Of a stretch of 64,000 bases of DNA, positions 48,040 to 57,247 are shown piece by piece. The DNA is from Vibrio sinaloensis (lineage in GTDB: Bacteria; Pseudomonadota; Gammaproteobacteria; Enterobacterales; Vibrionaceae). The notes beneath the pieces are model-generated. The model ran no database searches. It was not told the DNA's origin and saw nothing but the letters and a program-made list of their open reading frames with translations. Each line of letters opens with the position of its first letter. Within the stretch, counting starts at the first letter, position 1. Made by a program: the position numbers and the translations under genes. Location: NCBI RefSeq assembly GCF_000808535.1, contig NZ_JWLV01000009.1:124001-188000 (forward strand), read 5' to 3'.

Positions 48040-48930
48040 ATGGATAAACTGACCGCCGCTAAAGTGATGCTAGACGTCGCTCAAACAGAAAGTTTTACTG
48101 CCACAGCCGAAAGGCTAGAGATGTCTCGGCCTATGGTGACTCGCTACGTGGAAGCAGCTGAAAACTGGTTGGGCGCACGCTTGCTACAGCGCACTACAAG
48201 AAAAGTCTCTTTAACCAGCGCAGGAGAGCAGTTGCTACCGAACTTGCAGCACTGGGTTGAGCAAGCACAACAAATGGAAGAGAGCTTGATGCCATCGCAA
48301 GCCGTCACAGGTTACGTGCGCTTGTCGGTGAGTATGTCTTTTGGATTTTCCCAATTGATGCCTGCACTGCAAGCATTTCGCCAACGCTACCCCGGCATTA
48401 AGCTAGACATTGATGCCCAAGATCGCGCGGTAGATATGGTGGCAGAGCGCATTGATTTGGCCATTCGCACCACCAATGAGCCTAACCCTGCTTTGATTGG
48501 TCGTCCGTTTTCAGTGTGCTATTCAAAGCTGGTGGCCGCGCCCGAGTATTTGGCCTGCCATGATCCAATTACTCACCCTCAAGACTTAACGCATCACGCT
48601 TGTTTGGGCTATAAGAATTTTGGTCGTCAGATCTGGCAGCTCACACAAGGAGAACAGCAACACGATGTCGAGGTAAGCTGTGACGTGACCGCCAATGAAG
48701 CAACGGTGTTACTGCATGGCTCTTTGGCGGGCTTGGGCATCTCGATGCAGCCGGACTACTTGGCTCAAGAGTGGATTGACCAAGGCAAACTGGTTTGGGT
48801 GTTGCCAGAATGGCAGTTGATGACGTTGCAAATGTACTTACTTTATCCGTCACGCAAACATCTCTCACCGCCGGTACGAGCGCTGATCGACTTTATCATC
48901 GACCACTTTAAAACACGCAGCTCACAGTAA
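48040..48930 (+). CDS. LysR-family transcriptional regulator
   Basis: 296 residues. LysR helix-turn-helix (SFTATAERLEMSRPMVTRYVE, split around residues 18-38), linker helix, and effector domain from residue 89 on (GYVRLSVSMSFGFSQLMPAL). It resembles the AaeR/DmlR-type group. It is divergent from the MBL-fold gene across 114 bases, suggesting that gene is its target. Confidence 0.88.
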   Translation: MDKLTAAKVMLDVAQTESFTATAERLEMSRPMVTRYVEAAENWLGARLLQRTTRKVSLTSAGEQLLPNLQHWVEQAQQMEESLMPSQAVTGYVRLSVSMSFGFSQLMPALQAFRQRYPGIKLDIDAQDRAVDMVAERIDLAIRTTNEPNPALIGRPFSVCYSKLVAAPEYLACHDPITHPQDLTHHACLGYKNFGRQIWQLTQGEQQHDVEVSCDVTANEATVLLHGSLAGLGISMQPDYLAQEWIDQGKLVWVLPEWQLMTLQMYLLYPSRKHLSPPVRALIDFIIDHFKTRSSQ

Positions 48931-49085
48931 TCGAATACGAGCGCTTCTCTGGGTCTCACAGAATCAATATGACAAACAACGCAATTACCTAAAGATATTG
49001 TTTGGTTTCCAATTTTTGTGACAGCAGGATTACTGCGACACCTTCCACAATTAAGCTGTGAAAAACCAACAATAAAGGTGTGGCT

Positions 49086-50111
49086 ATGAGTGATATGAGC
49101 AGCAATTTTGTTATCTGTGTTCGCAACGTAAAAGGCAAAGGGGAACAGGCAGAGTTTGGTAATGAGCCTGGGACAACCCGTTACTTGGAAGTACCTGATG
49201 GGCAGTCCCCTCACCCTCAACAACACAGACTGACACGAACCGAGTGGCTAGAACGCTTGTTAGTGAGGGCCCGCACAGGCCAGCACGACACCATTGAGAA
49301 GTCGCCCGTTTCAGGCTACACCATTGGCGATATTCTTATCTTTGTTCACGGGTACAACAATTCGATTACCGCCATCATGCATCGCCATGACTTGCTGCAA
49401 AAAAGGTTGCGAGAGGTTGGATATAAAGGCGCCATCGTGAGCTTCGATTGGCCAAGTGCGCAATGCACCCTTAACTACGCTGAAGATCGCTGCGACGCCA
49501 AGCAGACCGCACTAAAGTTAGTCAAAGACGGTATCGTAGTGTTAGCGAAAAACCAACTGGAGCAAGACAGAAACCACTGCGATATTGATGTTCACCTGCT
49601 TGGTCATTCCACTGGCGCTTACGTCATTCGTGAGGCCTTTTATGAAGCCAAGTTCGATCGCTATTTGCAACGCATTAAATGGAACGTTAGCCAAATCGCT
49701 TTGATTGGTGGCGATATCGCACGTAAATCCACGCACCGAAAAGATGGCAAGTCTCAAGCCCTCTTTGAACACGCCATTCGTATCACCAACTACCAAAATC
49801 CGCACGACAACGCACTGAAGATCTCGAACATTAAACGACTCGGTGCCGCCCCGAGAATCGGCCGAGTGGGTCTTGATGACAGCGCGCCTGACAACTTGGT
49901 CAATGTCCGAGTGGATCGTCACTGGAAGCAACTCGACGAAGATAAAAGCGCCGTTCACCCTGATGCCAATTGGACACATTCTTGGCATTTTGACGACAAA
50001 CAGTTTGCTCGCGATCTGCTGTTTACTCTGCAAGGGGATGTTGACCGAGCCAGTATCGAGACTCGTGAAAAGATCGATGGTGAGTTGCACCTCAAAGTGA
50101 GCGAGCAATAA
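49086..50111 (+). CDS. Alpha/beta hydrolase, DUF900-like
   Basis: 341 residues from the ATG at 49086 (AAAGGTG lies 8 bases upstream; the GTG at 49080 is too close to it). The hydrolase fold shows ILIFVHGYNNS (oxyanion region), SFDWPS, and the nucleophile elbow LLGHSTGAYV (Ser175). This order, with HGYNN and FDWPS, fits DUF900-type esterase-like proteins. No signal peptide, so it is probably cytoplasmic. Substrate unknown. Confidence 0.82.
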   Translation: MSDMSSNFVICVRNVKGKGEQAEFGNEPGTTRYLEVPDGQSPHPQQHRLTRTEWLERLLVRARTGQHDTIEKSPVSGYTIGDILIFVHGYNNSITAIMHRHDLLQKRLREVGYKGAIVSFDWPSAQCTLNYAEDRCDAKQTALKLVKDGIVVLAKNQLEQDRNHCDIDVHLLGHSTGAYVIREAFYEAKFDRYLQRIKWNVSQIALIGGDIARKSTHRKDGKSQALFEHAIRITNYQNPHDNALKISNIKRLGAAPRIGRVGLDDSAPDNLVNVRVDRHWKQLDEDKSAVHPDANWTHSWHFDDKQFARDLLFTLQGDVDRASIETREKIDGELHLKVSEQ

Positions 50112-50117
50112 ATTAAG

Positions 50118-50147
50118 TTCGACCTGCCGACCACAAGGCAGGTCGAA
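50118..50147 (+). terminator. Hairpin terminator after the hydrolase gene
   Basis: Perfect 11-base arms TTCGACCTGCC and GGCAGGTCGAA starting 7 bases after the stop; followed by AACTT rather than a strong T-run. Confidence 0.55.
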
Positions 50148-50279
50148 ACTTGGCTCAAACTTTCAATCAGAATATCCTATCGTCACCGTAAAAATATTTA
50201 GCGTTATCGTGGACTTATTGCCTATCTTTTATAGGTTGCTCTCGTTATCCTGACGACGTGTTTATTACTGGAACAATCA

Positions 50280-51566
50280 ATGGATATTTTCATACTGGTG
50301 GGGCTTATCACCCTTAACGGCATTTTTGCCATGTCAGAACTGGCGCTCGTCGCAGCAAAATCGAGCCGCTTGAAAAAGCTCGCTGAAACGCAACCCTCCG
50401 CACAACTCGCATTAGAGCTAAAGAACAACCCAACCCGATTCCTCTCTACAATTCAAATCGGTATTACCGCGATCGGTATTTTGAGCGGTATTTTCGGTGA
50501 GGCGACCTTATCTGCCCCATTTGCAATTTGGTTGACATCACAAGGGCTTGAAGCCGAACTCGCTGCTATTGTTGCGACCGCGAGTGTGGTTATTTTGATC
50601 ACCTACTTCGCCATTGTGGTCGGTGAGTTGGTACCGAAACGCTTCGCGCAAAGAAACGCCGAATACATCGCGGTGATCGTGGCTTACCCTATCCACTGGT
50701 TGGCGATTTTGACCACTCCGTTTGTGGTGCTACTAAGCCGCTCGACCGACGCTCTGTTAACGCTGCTGCGTCAAAACGGAGATGACAGCGATCAAGTCAC
50801 AGAAGAAGACATCGTCGCCTTGGTGACAGAAGGGTCTGAGTCTGGAGCCATTGAACCGCAAGAGCAGCAAATGATCAGCAATCTGCTCCACCTAAATGAC
50901 CGCTTAGCGACGTCACTAATGACGCCGCGCTGCGATATTGAATATCTGGATGTCAGCCAACCGATTGAACAAGTTCTCAAACAGATGCGTCAGACTCAGC
51001 ATTCCGTTTGGCCTTTGGTCCACGGCAGTTTAGATAACATCATAGGAACGATTTCATCCAAAGTGCTGCTCGATCAATATGACGAGCTCTCCATCACCAC
51101 CTTAGTGAAACAAGCTCGCCGACCACGTTATGTGCCAGAGTCAATCAAAGGCTTACCACTGCTGAACGATATGCAGAAAAGCAACAGTGAGATGGCATTT
51201 ATCGTCGACGAATACGGCGATGTTCAAGGCTTAGTTACCCACTACGATTTGCTCGAATCGATTGCTGGCGAGCTGGGCATGACTCCACTGCACTCGTGGG
51301 CAAAACAGCAACATGATGGCAGTTGGTGGATGGATGCCTTGATTCCACTCAATGAGCTTAAGCATCGCTTAGAAATCAGTGTCATTGAGGGAGAAGAGAC
51401 TGAAGGCTTCCAAACTCTGAACGGATTGTTGACTTGGATGATCGGTCGAGTACCAGACGTTGGCGAGTGCATTCGCTATCAAGAATGGCAGTTTGAGATC
51501 ATCAAGGTCGATAACAACCGGATTCTTCAGGTCAAAGCGACGCGAGCCGAACCCCTCCCTGAGTAA
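50280..51566 (+). CDS. CNNM/CBS-domain membrane protein (hemolysin-C/PaeA type)
   Basis: 428 residues. N-terminal DUF21/CNNM transmembrane domain (about 1-180: GIFAMSELALVAAKSSRL, IQIGITAIGILSGIFGE, VGELVPKRFAQ), a CBS-domain pair (about 200-335: MTPRCDIEYLDVSQPIE, FIVDEYGDVQGLVTHYDLLE), and a C-terminal CorC_HlyC domain (about 350-428). Family members are linked to Mg2+/Co2+ or polyamine export; the label 'hemolysin' is historical. It is monocistronic. Confidence 0.9.
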   Translation: MDIFILVGLITLNGIFAMSELALVAAKSSRLKKLAETQPSAQLALELKNNPTRFLSTIQIGITAIGILSGIFGEATLSAPFAIWLTSQGLEAELAAIVATASVVILITYFAIVVGELVPKRFAQRNAEYIAVIVAYPIHWLAILTTPFVVLLSRSTDALLTLLRQNGDDSDQVTEEDIVALVTEGSESGAIEPQEQQMISNLLHLNDRLATSLMTPRCDIEYLDVSQPIEQVLKQMRQTQHSVWPLVHGSLDNIIGTISSKVLLDQYDELSITTLVKQARRPRYVPESIKGLPLLNDMQKSNSEMAFIVDEYGDVQGLVTHYDLLESIAGELGMTPLHSWAKQQHDGSWWMDALIPLNELKHRLEISVIEGEETEGFQTLNGLLTWMIGRVPDVGECIRYQEWQFEIIKVDNNRILQVKATRAEPLPE

Positions 51567-51577
51567 CGCCTTTCCTT

Positions 51578-51609
51578 CATTCAGGCTCATTAAGCATTGA
51601 GCCTGAATG
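51578..51609 (+). other. Inverted repeat after the CNNM/CBS gene
   Basis: Perfect 12-base arms CATTCAGGCTCA and TGAGCCTGAATG with an 8-base loop, 11 bases after the stop codon. There is no T-run, so it may protect the transcript end or terminate weakly. Confidence 0.5.
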
Positions 51610-51650
51610 TGTTAGGCTTATGTTAATGCTGTAAAAATTGGAACACTGTT

Positions 51651-53186
51651 ATGGACAACACGACGCCAAAACTTTCTCTACGAACCATCGAGAAAGAGGA
51701 CTACCCAGAAATTGCCGAGCTCATGGATCTCGTCTTCCCAGATGTTGGAGGCGCTTGGCCACGCAGTACCATCATGGAATTGATTCGCCAGTTCCCTGAT
51801 GGGCAAGTGTGTATCGAGGATAATGGAAAGATCGTTGGCGCCGCTCTGACTATCAAAGTCGACTACAATCGCTTCTCTTTGCCGCACGTTTACACCGACA
51901 TCATTGATGAAAACAATGTCATCCAAAACAACCCGAAAGGCGATGCCATGTATGGTTTGGATGTCTTCGTTCACCCAGATTATCGCGGGCTCAGATTAGG
52001 ACGCCGTCTCTACGACGCACGTAAAGAGTTATGTCGCAGTAAAAACTTTAAAGCGATTCTCACAGGCGGCCGTATTCCTAATTATCAGGAGCACGCTGAT
52101 TCACTGACGGTGCCAGAATACATCGACAAAATAAAACGTCGTGAGCTGCATGATCCTATCTTGTCGTTCCAACTAGCGAACGATTTCGACGTCAAGCGCT
52201 TGATGCGCAACTACCTGCCTGAAGACGACGCCTCGCAAGGTTACGCGACCTTGCTTGAGTGGGATAACTTCTTTTATGAAGAAGACATTCAGTCTGTACA
52301 CGATATCGAAAAGACGTTAGTTCGCATTGGGGTGGTGCAATGGCAAATGCGCGCCATGCGAGACTTGGATGACTTGATGGATCAAGCGGAGTTCTTTGTT
52401 ACCTCGCTATCTAACTACAAAGCGGACTTCGCTCTCTTCCCCGAATTTTTTAATGCACCGCTGATGGGGATGCAAAAAGGTCAAAACTCTGTAGAGGCGA
52501 TTCGCTTCCTTGCCCAATTTAGTGAAGAGATCAAAAACCGATTTTCACAAATGGCGGTGACCTACAACATCAACATCATCGCGGGTAGCGTGCCAGTACT
52601 GGAGAATGACAAGCTCTACAATGTCTCTTACTTGTTGCAGAGAGATGGGCACATCGAGGCGCAATATAAAATCCACATTACCCCTCATGAAGAGAAAGAT
52701 TGGGTTATTGATGGTGGAGACAACGTCAAAGTGTTCGAAACCGACGCGGGTCGAATTGGTATTTTGATTTGTTACGACAGCGAATTTCCGGAACTTGGCC
52801 GCATGATGGCAGAGCAAGGCGTGCAGATCATTTTTGTCCCATTCTGGACAGACACCAAAAATGGTTATCAACGAGTCAGAATCTGTTCTCAAGCAAGGGC
52901 AATTGAAAACGAATGTTATGTGGCAATTGGTGGTAGTGTGGGCAACCTACCGCGTGTGGACAACGTTGATATTCAGTACGCGCAATCGGCGGTTTTCTCA
53001 CCTTCTGATATCTACTTCCCCCACGATGCCACGCTCACAGAGGCCAGTGCCAACACCGAGATGATCATCTTTGCCGATGTCGATCTTACTAAGCTCAAGC
53101 AGCTCAATACCGAAGGCTCGGTCACCAACCTGAAACACCGACGTCATGATATTTATGGCTCTTTCATCAAGCCAACCAACGAGTAA
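51651..53186 (+). CDS. GNAT acetyltransferase fused to carbon-nitrogen hydrolase (nitrilase superfamily)
   Basis: 511 residues. Residues about 1-205 are a GNAT N-acyltransferase, with the acetyl-CoA loop VHPDYRGLRLGRRLYDARKE. Residues about 225-505 are a nitrilase-superfamily amidohydrolase with the Glu-Lys-Cys triad: E265 (FALFPEFFNA), a Lys in HEEKDWVIDGG, and C374 (ILICYDSEFPE). Proteins with this fusion are widespread in gamma-proteobacteria, but their substrate is not established. The ATG lacks a strong ribosome site. Confidence 0.9.
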   Translation: MDNTTPKLSLRTIEKEDYPEIAELMDLVFPDVGGAWPRSTIMELIRQFPDGQVCIEDNGKIVGAALTIKVDYNRFSLPHVYTDIIDENNVIQNNPKGDAMYGLDVFVHPDYRGLRLGRRLYDARKELCRSKNFKAILTGGRIPNYQEHADSLTVPEYIDKIKRRELHDPILSFQLANDFDVKRLMRNYLPEDDASQGYATLLEWDNFFYEEDIQSVHDIEKTLVRIGVVQWQMRAMRDLDDLMDQAEFFVTSLSNYKADFALFPEFFNAPLMGMQKGQNSVEAIRFLAQFSEEIKNRFSQMAVTYNINIIAGSVPVLENDKLYNVSYLLQRDGHIEAQYKIHITPHEEKDWVIDGGDNVKVFETDAGRIGILICYDSEFPELGRMMAEQGVQIIFVPFWTDTKNGYQRVRICSQARAIENECYVAIGGSVGNLPRVDNVDIQYAQSAVFSPSDIYFPHDATLTEASANTEMIIFADVDLTKLKQLNTEGSVTNLKHRRHDIYGSFIKPTNE

Positions 53187-53212
53187 CCCAAAGGTCACTA
53201 GGGTGAAATAAA

Positions 53213-53240
53213 AAACGGCGCTGAGAGTTCAGCGCCGTTT
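53213..53240. terminator. Bidirectional terminator between the GNAT-nitrilase gene and metY
   Basis: Perfect 12-base arms AAACGGCGCTGA and TCAGCGCCGTTT with a GAGT loop and a preceding A-run, between convergent genes. Confidence 0.88.
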
Positions 53241-53254
53241 GCTGTTTATGACCG

Positions 53255-54523
53255 TTAAGCGTTTAAGGCTTGCTCTAGATCGGCGATGATGTCATCTATG
53301 TGCTCAATGCCGACTGACAGGCGAATCATCTCTGGTGAAACGCCCGCTTGTTTTTGCTCCGCCTCACTCAATTGACGGTGCGTGGTAGACGCAGGGTGAC
53401 AAGCTAATGATTTAGCATCACCAATGTTGACCAAACGCTTGAAGATTTGCAGCGCATCATAGAAGCTGACGCCAGCGTCATAGCCACCTTTCAAACCAAA
53501 CGAGAGAATCGCAGACGGCTTGCCCTTCATATATTTTTCCGCCAATGGGTAGAACTCGGAGCTCGGTAATCCCGCGTAGCTCACCCAGCTGACTTTGTCG
53601 TGCTGCTCAAGGTACTGCGCCACTTTCAAGGCGTTTTCTGTGTGTCGTTCCATGCGCAAAGATAAGGTCTCTAAACCTTGCATCAACATGAACGCATTCA
53701 TTGGCGACAACGCCGCACCGGTATTTCTTAACGGAACCGTGCGCGCACGACCAATAAACGCCGCCTCACCGAATGCCTCAGTGTAGACCACGCCATGATA
53801 CGAAGGCTCTGGTTGATTAAAGACTGGGAATCGTTCTTTGTGCTCTGCCCATGGGAACTTGCCGGAATCGATAATAATGCCGCCTAGCGTGGTGCCATGG
53901 CCGCCTACGTATTTAGTCAATGAGTGAACAACAATATCCGCACCAAACTCTATCGGTTTGCACAGTGCAGGAGTGGCTACAGTATTATCAACAATCACAG
54001 GGACGCCTTGTGCGTGCGCCAACTCCGCCACTCGCTCTAGATCAATGATATTGCCAGCGGGGTTGCCGATACTTTCACAGTACACCGCTTTGGTATTCTC
54101 ATCGATAAGTTCAGCCAAACTTTCCGGCTTATCGTCTTTGGCAAATTTCACCTTGATGCCTTGGTTTGGCAGCATGTGGGCAAACAACGTGTAGGTACCA
54201 CCATAAAGCTGCGGCGTTGAGACGATATTATCCCCCGCTTGTGCCAGCGTAAGAATGGCATAGTTAATCGCGGCGCTGCCTGCACTAACAACCAAACCCG
54301 CAATTCCGCCTTCTAGGGCCGCCATGCGTTTTTCCAACACGTCGTTGGTTGGGTTCATGATTCGAGTGTAGATATTGCCTGGGACTTCGAGGTTAAATAG
54401 GTCAGCACCATGTTGTGCATTGTCAAACTCGTAGGCAACCGTTTGATAGATGGGCGTCGCGACTGATTTGGTGGTTGGGTCTGTCTCATAGCCAAAATGG
54501 ATAGATAGCGTTTCGTCTTTCAT
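53255..54523 (-). CDS. metY: O-acetylhomoserine sulfhydrylase (MetY type)
   Basis: 422 residues from the ATG at 54523, with AAGGAAAG 5 bases upstream. Cys/Met-metabolism PLP enzyme: ETLSIHFGYETDPTTKSVATPIYQ near the N terminus, and catalytic Lys in DIVVHSLTKYVGGHGTT. The length and the DPTT-KSVATPIYQTVAYEF region fit O-acetylhomoserine aminocarboxypropyltransferase rather than MetB or MetC. It makes homocysteine directly from sulfide. No MetJ-type repeated box was noticed upstream. It is monocistronic. Confidence 0.9.
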   Translation of the reverse strand: MKDETLSIHFGYETDPTTKSVATPIYQTVAYEFDNAQHGADLFNLEVPGNIYTRIMNPTNDVLEKRMAALEGGIAGLVVSAGSAAINYAILTLAQAGDNIVSTPQLYGGTYTLFAHMLPNQGIKVKFAKDDKPESLAELIDENTKAVYCESIGNPAGNIIDLERVAELAHAQGVPVIVDNTVATPALCKPIEFGADIVVHSLTKYVGGHGTTLGGIIIDSGKFPWAEHKERFPVFNQPEPSYHGVVYTEAFGEAAFIGRARTVPLRNTGAALSPMNAFMLMQGLETLSLRMERHTENALKVAQYLEQHDKVSWVSYAGLPSSEFYPLAEKYMKGKPSAILSFGLKGGYDAGVSFYDALQIFKRLVNIGDAKSLACHPASTTHRQLSEAEQKQAGVSPEMIRLSVGIEHIDDIIADLEQALNA

Positions 54524-54767
54524 GCGCTTTCCTTGCTTGTTATCGGTGAAATAGTGTCCAACCAATTAACCCGATAAAAACCAAGCATGCTGATTATTAA
54601 TGCAAATATGGGCGGTGAATCACATTCATTGTTTTATGCACCTTGAGACTGTGCTCATAAATCCTGCAAACGGTCGACAGAACAATTACACCGCGACTCG
54701 GGTCACTTTACATTTAGGGTATTCACACTACCATTCCTTTGATATTCATAACCAGAATGCTTCTTAG

Positions 54768-56138
54768 ATGAAAAAGCTAACAACTCCTTTGGCTCTCGCC
54801 ATTAGCGCAACACTGCTAACTGGCTGCGGCGCTATGACCACCCAAACGACCGAGTCCCCAATGACTGAAGTAACCATCGCGACTTACAACCTCTCTTTCG
54901 ACCGAGCGACCTTCGAAGACTTAGTCAAAGAGATGCAGATCGAACCTAAGCAACAAACGGCTTTAGTTACTCGCTACCTTGATGGCTCGATCAGTGAGGA
55001 AGACAAGCAAACGGCTGAGAAAGTCATTCAGATTCGCAACGTTGCGGCGATCATCCAGAAAAACCGCCCTGATGTGATCATGATGGCTGAATTCAACAAC
55101 GACGGTACCGGCGAAAATAAAGCCGCGCTTATTGGTTTTCAAACCAACTACCTGTCTGTTTCGCAAAGCAGTGAGGGCGCGGGCGGCCAACCTAACCTAA
55201 CCGCTATTGAGTACCCGTTTTTTGAATCTTACGCGACCAATACGGGGCTATTGAGCGATCTCGATTTGGACAACAATGGCAAGAAAGGTCAACTGCCAGG
55301 CGACGCATGGGGCTTTGGTTTTTACCATGGCCAATACGCGTTCGCTTTAATGTCCAAGTATGAAATTGACACCGAAAACACGCGTACTTTCCAAGAGTTC
55401 AGATGGAAAGATCTCGCGGGTGCAACGATCCCAACCATCACCAAATGCAATGATAAGTACAATAAGATCCCGCAAGGCATGAAATGTGGTGACCCTTGGT
55501 ACAACGACGAAGAGTGGCAACAAGTTCGTCTCTCGTCGAAAAACCACGTCGATGCACCAATCATTATCCCGACTGACAAGGGCGACCAAGTGGTTCACCT
55601 ATTGATGTCACACCCAACACCACCCGTGTTCGATACTGGCAAAAATCAGATGCAAAACGCAGCTGAAGTCGCCTTCTGGCATCAATACATTCAAGGTAAG
55701 CCATACTTCTATGACGATGCGGGTAACACGGGCGGTCTGGAACAGGGTAAACACTTTGTGATCATGGGTGACCTAAACCTCGACCCTGTAGCTGGCGACG
55801 GCGTAAGCTCGGTGATGCAAGCGCTGCATAATGACCCATTGCTCAATCAAAAAGTGATGAATGGGGAGCTCTACCCATCAAGCCAAGGCGCGGTCAAACA
55901 CATCGAATCAAGTGGTAAGCGCCATCCAAAGCCTGAACATGTGACCTCAACCTTCGGGTTAGGAGTGGATTACGCAATGCCATCTGCAACGCTAAACGTG
56001 ATCGACTCGGGTGTGTACTGGTCGACGCCAACGGAAGAAAGCTATCGCCTGTTTAACGACAAACGTGTCGGCAAATATGGCAATGGAAAAGATGTTTCTT
56101 CAGATCACCGTATGATTTGGGTGAAGGCCAAGTTCTAA
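54768..56138 (+). CDS. Lipoprotein of the endonuclease/exonuclease/phosphatase fold
   Basis: 456 residues with a lipobox (LLTGC, Cys20). EEP superfamily: EVTIATYNLSFDRATF at the start, DVIMMAEFNNDG with the catalytic metal-binding Glu, FVIMGDLNLDPVAGDG, and C-terminal SSDHRMIWVKAKF with the final Asp-His. The EEP fold covers DNases, sphingomyelinases and phosphodiesterases; this one is probably outer-membrane-anchored and may free nucleotide or lipid phosphate. The substrate is unknown. Confidence 0.85.
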   Translation: MKKLTTPLALAISATLLTGCGAMTTQTTESPMTEVTIATYNLSFDRATFEDLVKEMQIEPKQQTALVTRYLDGSISEEDKQTAEKVIQIRNVAAIIQKNRPDVIMMAEFNNDGTGENKAALIGFQTNYLSVSQSSEGAGGQPNLTAIEYPFFESYATNTGLLSDLDLDNNGKKGQLPGDAWGFGFYHGQYAFALMSKYEIDTENTRTFQEFRWKDLAGATIPTITKCNDKYNKIPQGMKCGDPWYNDEEWQQVRLSSKNHVDAPIIIPTDKGDQVVHLLMSHPTPPVFDTGKNQMQNAAEVAFWHQYIQGKPYFYDDAGNTGGLEQGKHFVIMGDLNLDPVAGDGVSSVMQALHNDPLLNQKVMNGELYPSSQGAVKHIESSGKRHPKPEHVTSTFGLGVDYAMPSATLNVIDSGVYWSTPTEESYRLFNDKRVGKYGNGKDVSSDHRMIWVKAKF

Positions 56139-56145
56139 TCTAAAC

Positions 56146-56175
56146 AAGCCCTACTGCATAAGTAGGGCTTACTTT
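56146..56175 (+). terminator. Terminator of the EEP lipoprotein gene
   Basis: Perfect 10-base arms AAGCCCTACT and AGTAGGGCTT with a 5-base loop, then ACTTTT, 8 bases after the stop. Confidence 0.75.
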
Positions 56176-56273
56176 TACTGACAAGTAAGCAAAAGTAAGT
56201 GATTTAAATATCAATTATAAGTTCCGCTATAGTCCGTTCCTGATTTTTGACCAACAACCATCGGGAAAGCACT

Positions 56274-56594
56274 ATGATTACCTTCACGAATGACTCTCTG
56301 CTGACTATGTGTCGTTACCTGCAGGAAGAAACCTTTCCATCTGAAACGACCTATCTGTTCAACGATGGTATTCAACTTAGAACCGTTGCTAACTTCAAAG
56401 CGATTGAACAGTACTTTGAAGGGGCTGGCATGCTCAGTTCTATCACGACAGGCTATACGCTGACGTTTGAATCAGGCGAAGAGATCCAATTCAAAATAAA
56501 AGATAACCAACTGGTGTTGGCTCAAACTAACTTACCTGCGAAAGCAAAAACCGATCATGGTGTGCACCACTCGGTATCTCAATACATGTTCTAA
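56274..56594 (+). CDS. 106-residue protein of unknown function
   Basis: The ATG at 56274 follows GGGAAAG by 6 bases. The protein (MITFTNDSLLTMCRYLQEET and on) has no signal peptide, membrane segment or cysteine pair, and looks like a small cytoplasmic beta-rich fold (TGYTLTFESGEEIQFKIKDN). It ends HHSVSQYMF. No family recognised. It lies alone between terminator and next gene on the same strand as 56699. Confidence 0.65.
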   Translation: MITFTNDSLLTMCRYLQEETFPSETTYLFNDGIQLRTVANFKAIEQYFEGAGMLSSITTGYTLTFESGEEIQFKIKDNQLVLAQTNLPAKAKTDHGVHHSVSQYMF

Positions 56595-56698
56595 AGATGT
56601 GTATCTGGCTTTTAGGCGCATTTTACAACCGGCCTCGTCGCACTCTTGCTTTGCGCCTTTTATACTAGGGCTTTGATATAGCCAGACCACAAAACACA

Positions 56699-57226
56699 AT
56701 GAACCCACAACTTTCGATTCCTTTGTTTGACTTTTGTCGTACCGCCAGCACGCCTTTACTCACTCAAGATTCAGCCAACTCCACAGTTGTAGAACACAGC
56801 CAAGACATCGAACTACTGAAAACATCACTGAACGAGCTTCCCCACTTAGCCGGACACCTTTTCTTGTCAGTTCCAGTACCAAACTCCTCTGAAAACGTGG
56901 ATTGCGTGGTTCTCTATCGCGGTTTGATTTTCGTGCTGTCAATTGATCACGTCAGTCACGATTACGATTGTGCCAAAGCCGACCAAGTCCATCACTTTGC
57001 TCGCCAGTTCAAAGAGCAGCATCAACCAAGTCGAGACAAGTTCATCATTCCAGTTCTGGTAACACCAAAAGCTCAGCCCCAAGCCAGCCCAATTCATGTA
57101 TCTGAAGACTTAGTCGCCAACACACTCTGCGATACGGGTGAACATTTGGCAGCGCTGTTAGAGCATTTCTCAAATCAATACAAAGATGATGAGATCTTGG
57201 CTGAGACTTGGCTTACGGAGCGGTAA
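56699..57226 (+). CDS. 175-residue protein of unknown function
   Basis: Begins ATGAACCCACAA (MNPQLSIPLFDFCRT) without a strong ribosome site, so the start is uncertain. Central stretch VDCVVLYRGLIFVLSIDHV resembles, weakly, the first strands of nuclease-like or restriction-like folds, but no catalytic set was found. No signal peptide or membrane helix. It converges on the trypsin-like gene with only 21 bases between stops and no terminator. Function unknown. Confidence 0.6.
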   Translation: MNPQLSIPLFDFCRTASTPLLTQDSANSTVVEHSQDIELLKTSLNELPHLAGHLFLSVPVPNSSENVDCVVLYRGLIFVLSIDHVSHDYDCAKADQVHHFARQFKEQHQPSRDKFIIPVLVTPKAQPQASPIHVSEDLVANTLCDTGEHLAALLEHFSNQYKDDEILAETWLTER

Positions 57227-57247
57227 TTTGCTCAGTTTTCACAAACC

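Noticed and set aside
49542..50108. A 188-residue open frame antisense to the alpha/beta hydrolase
   Set aside because: It lies fully inside a better supported gene, shows no domain, and has no ribosome site.
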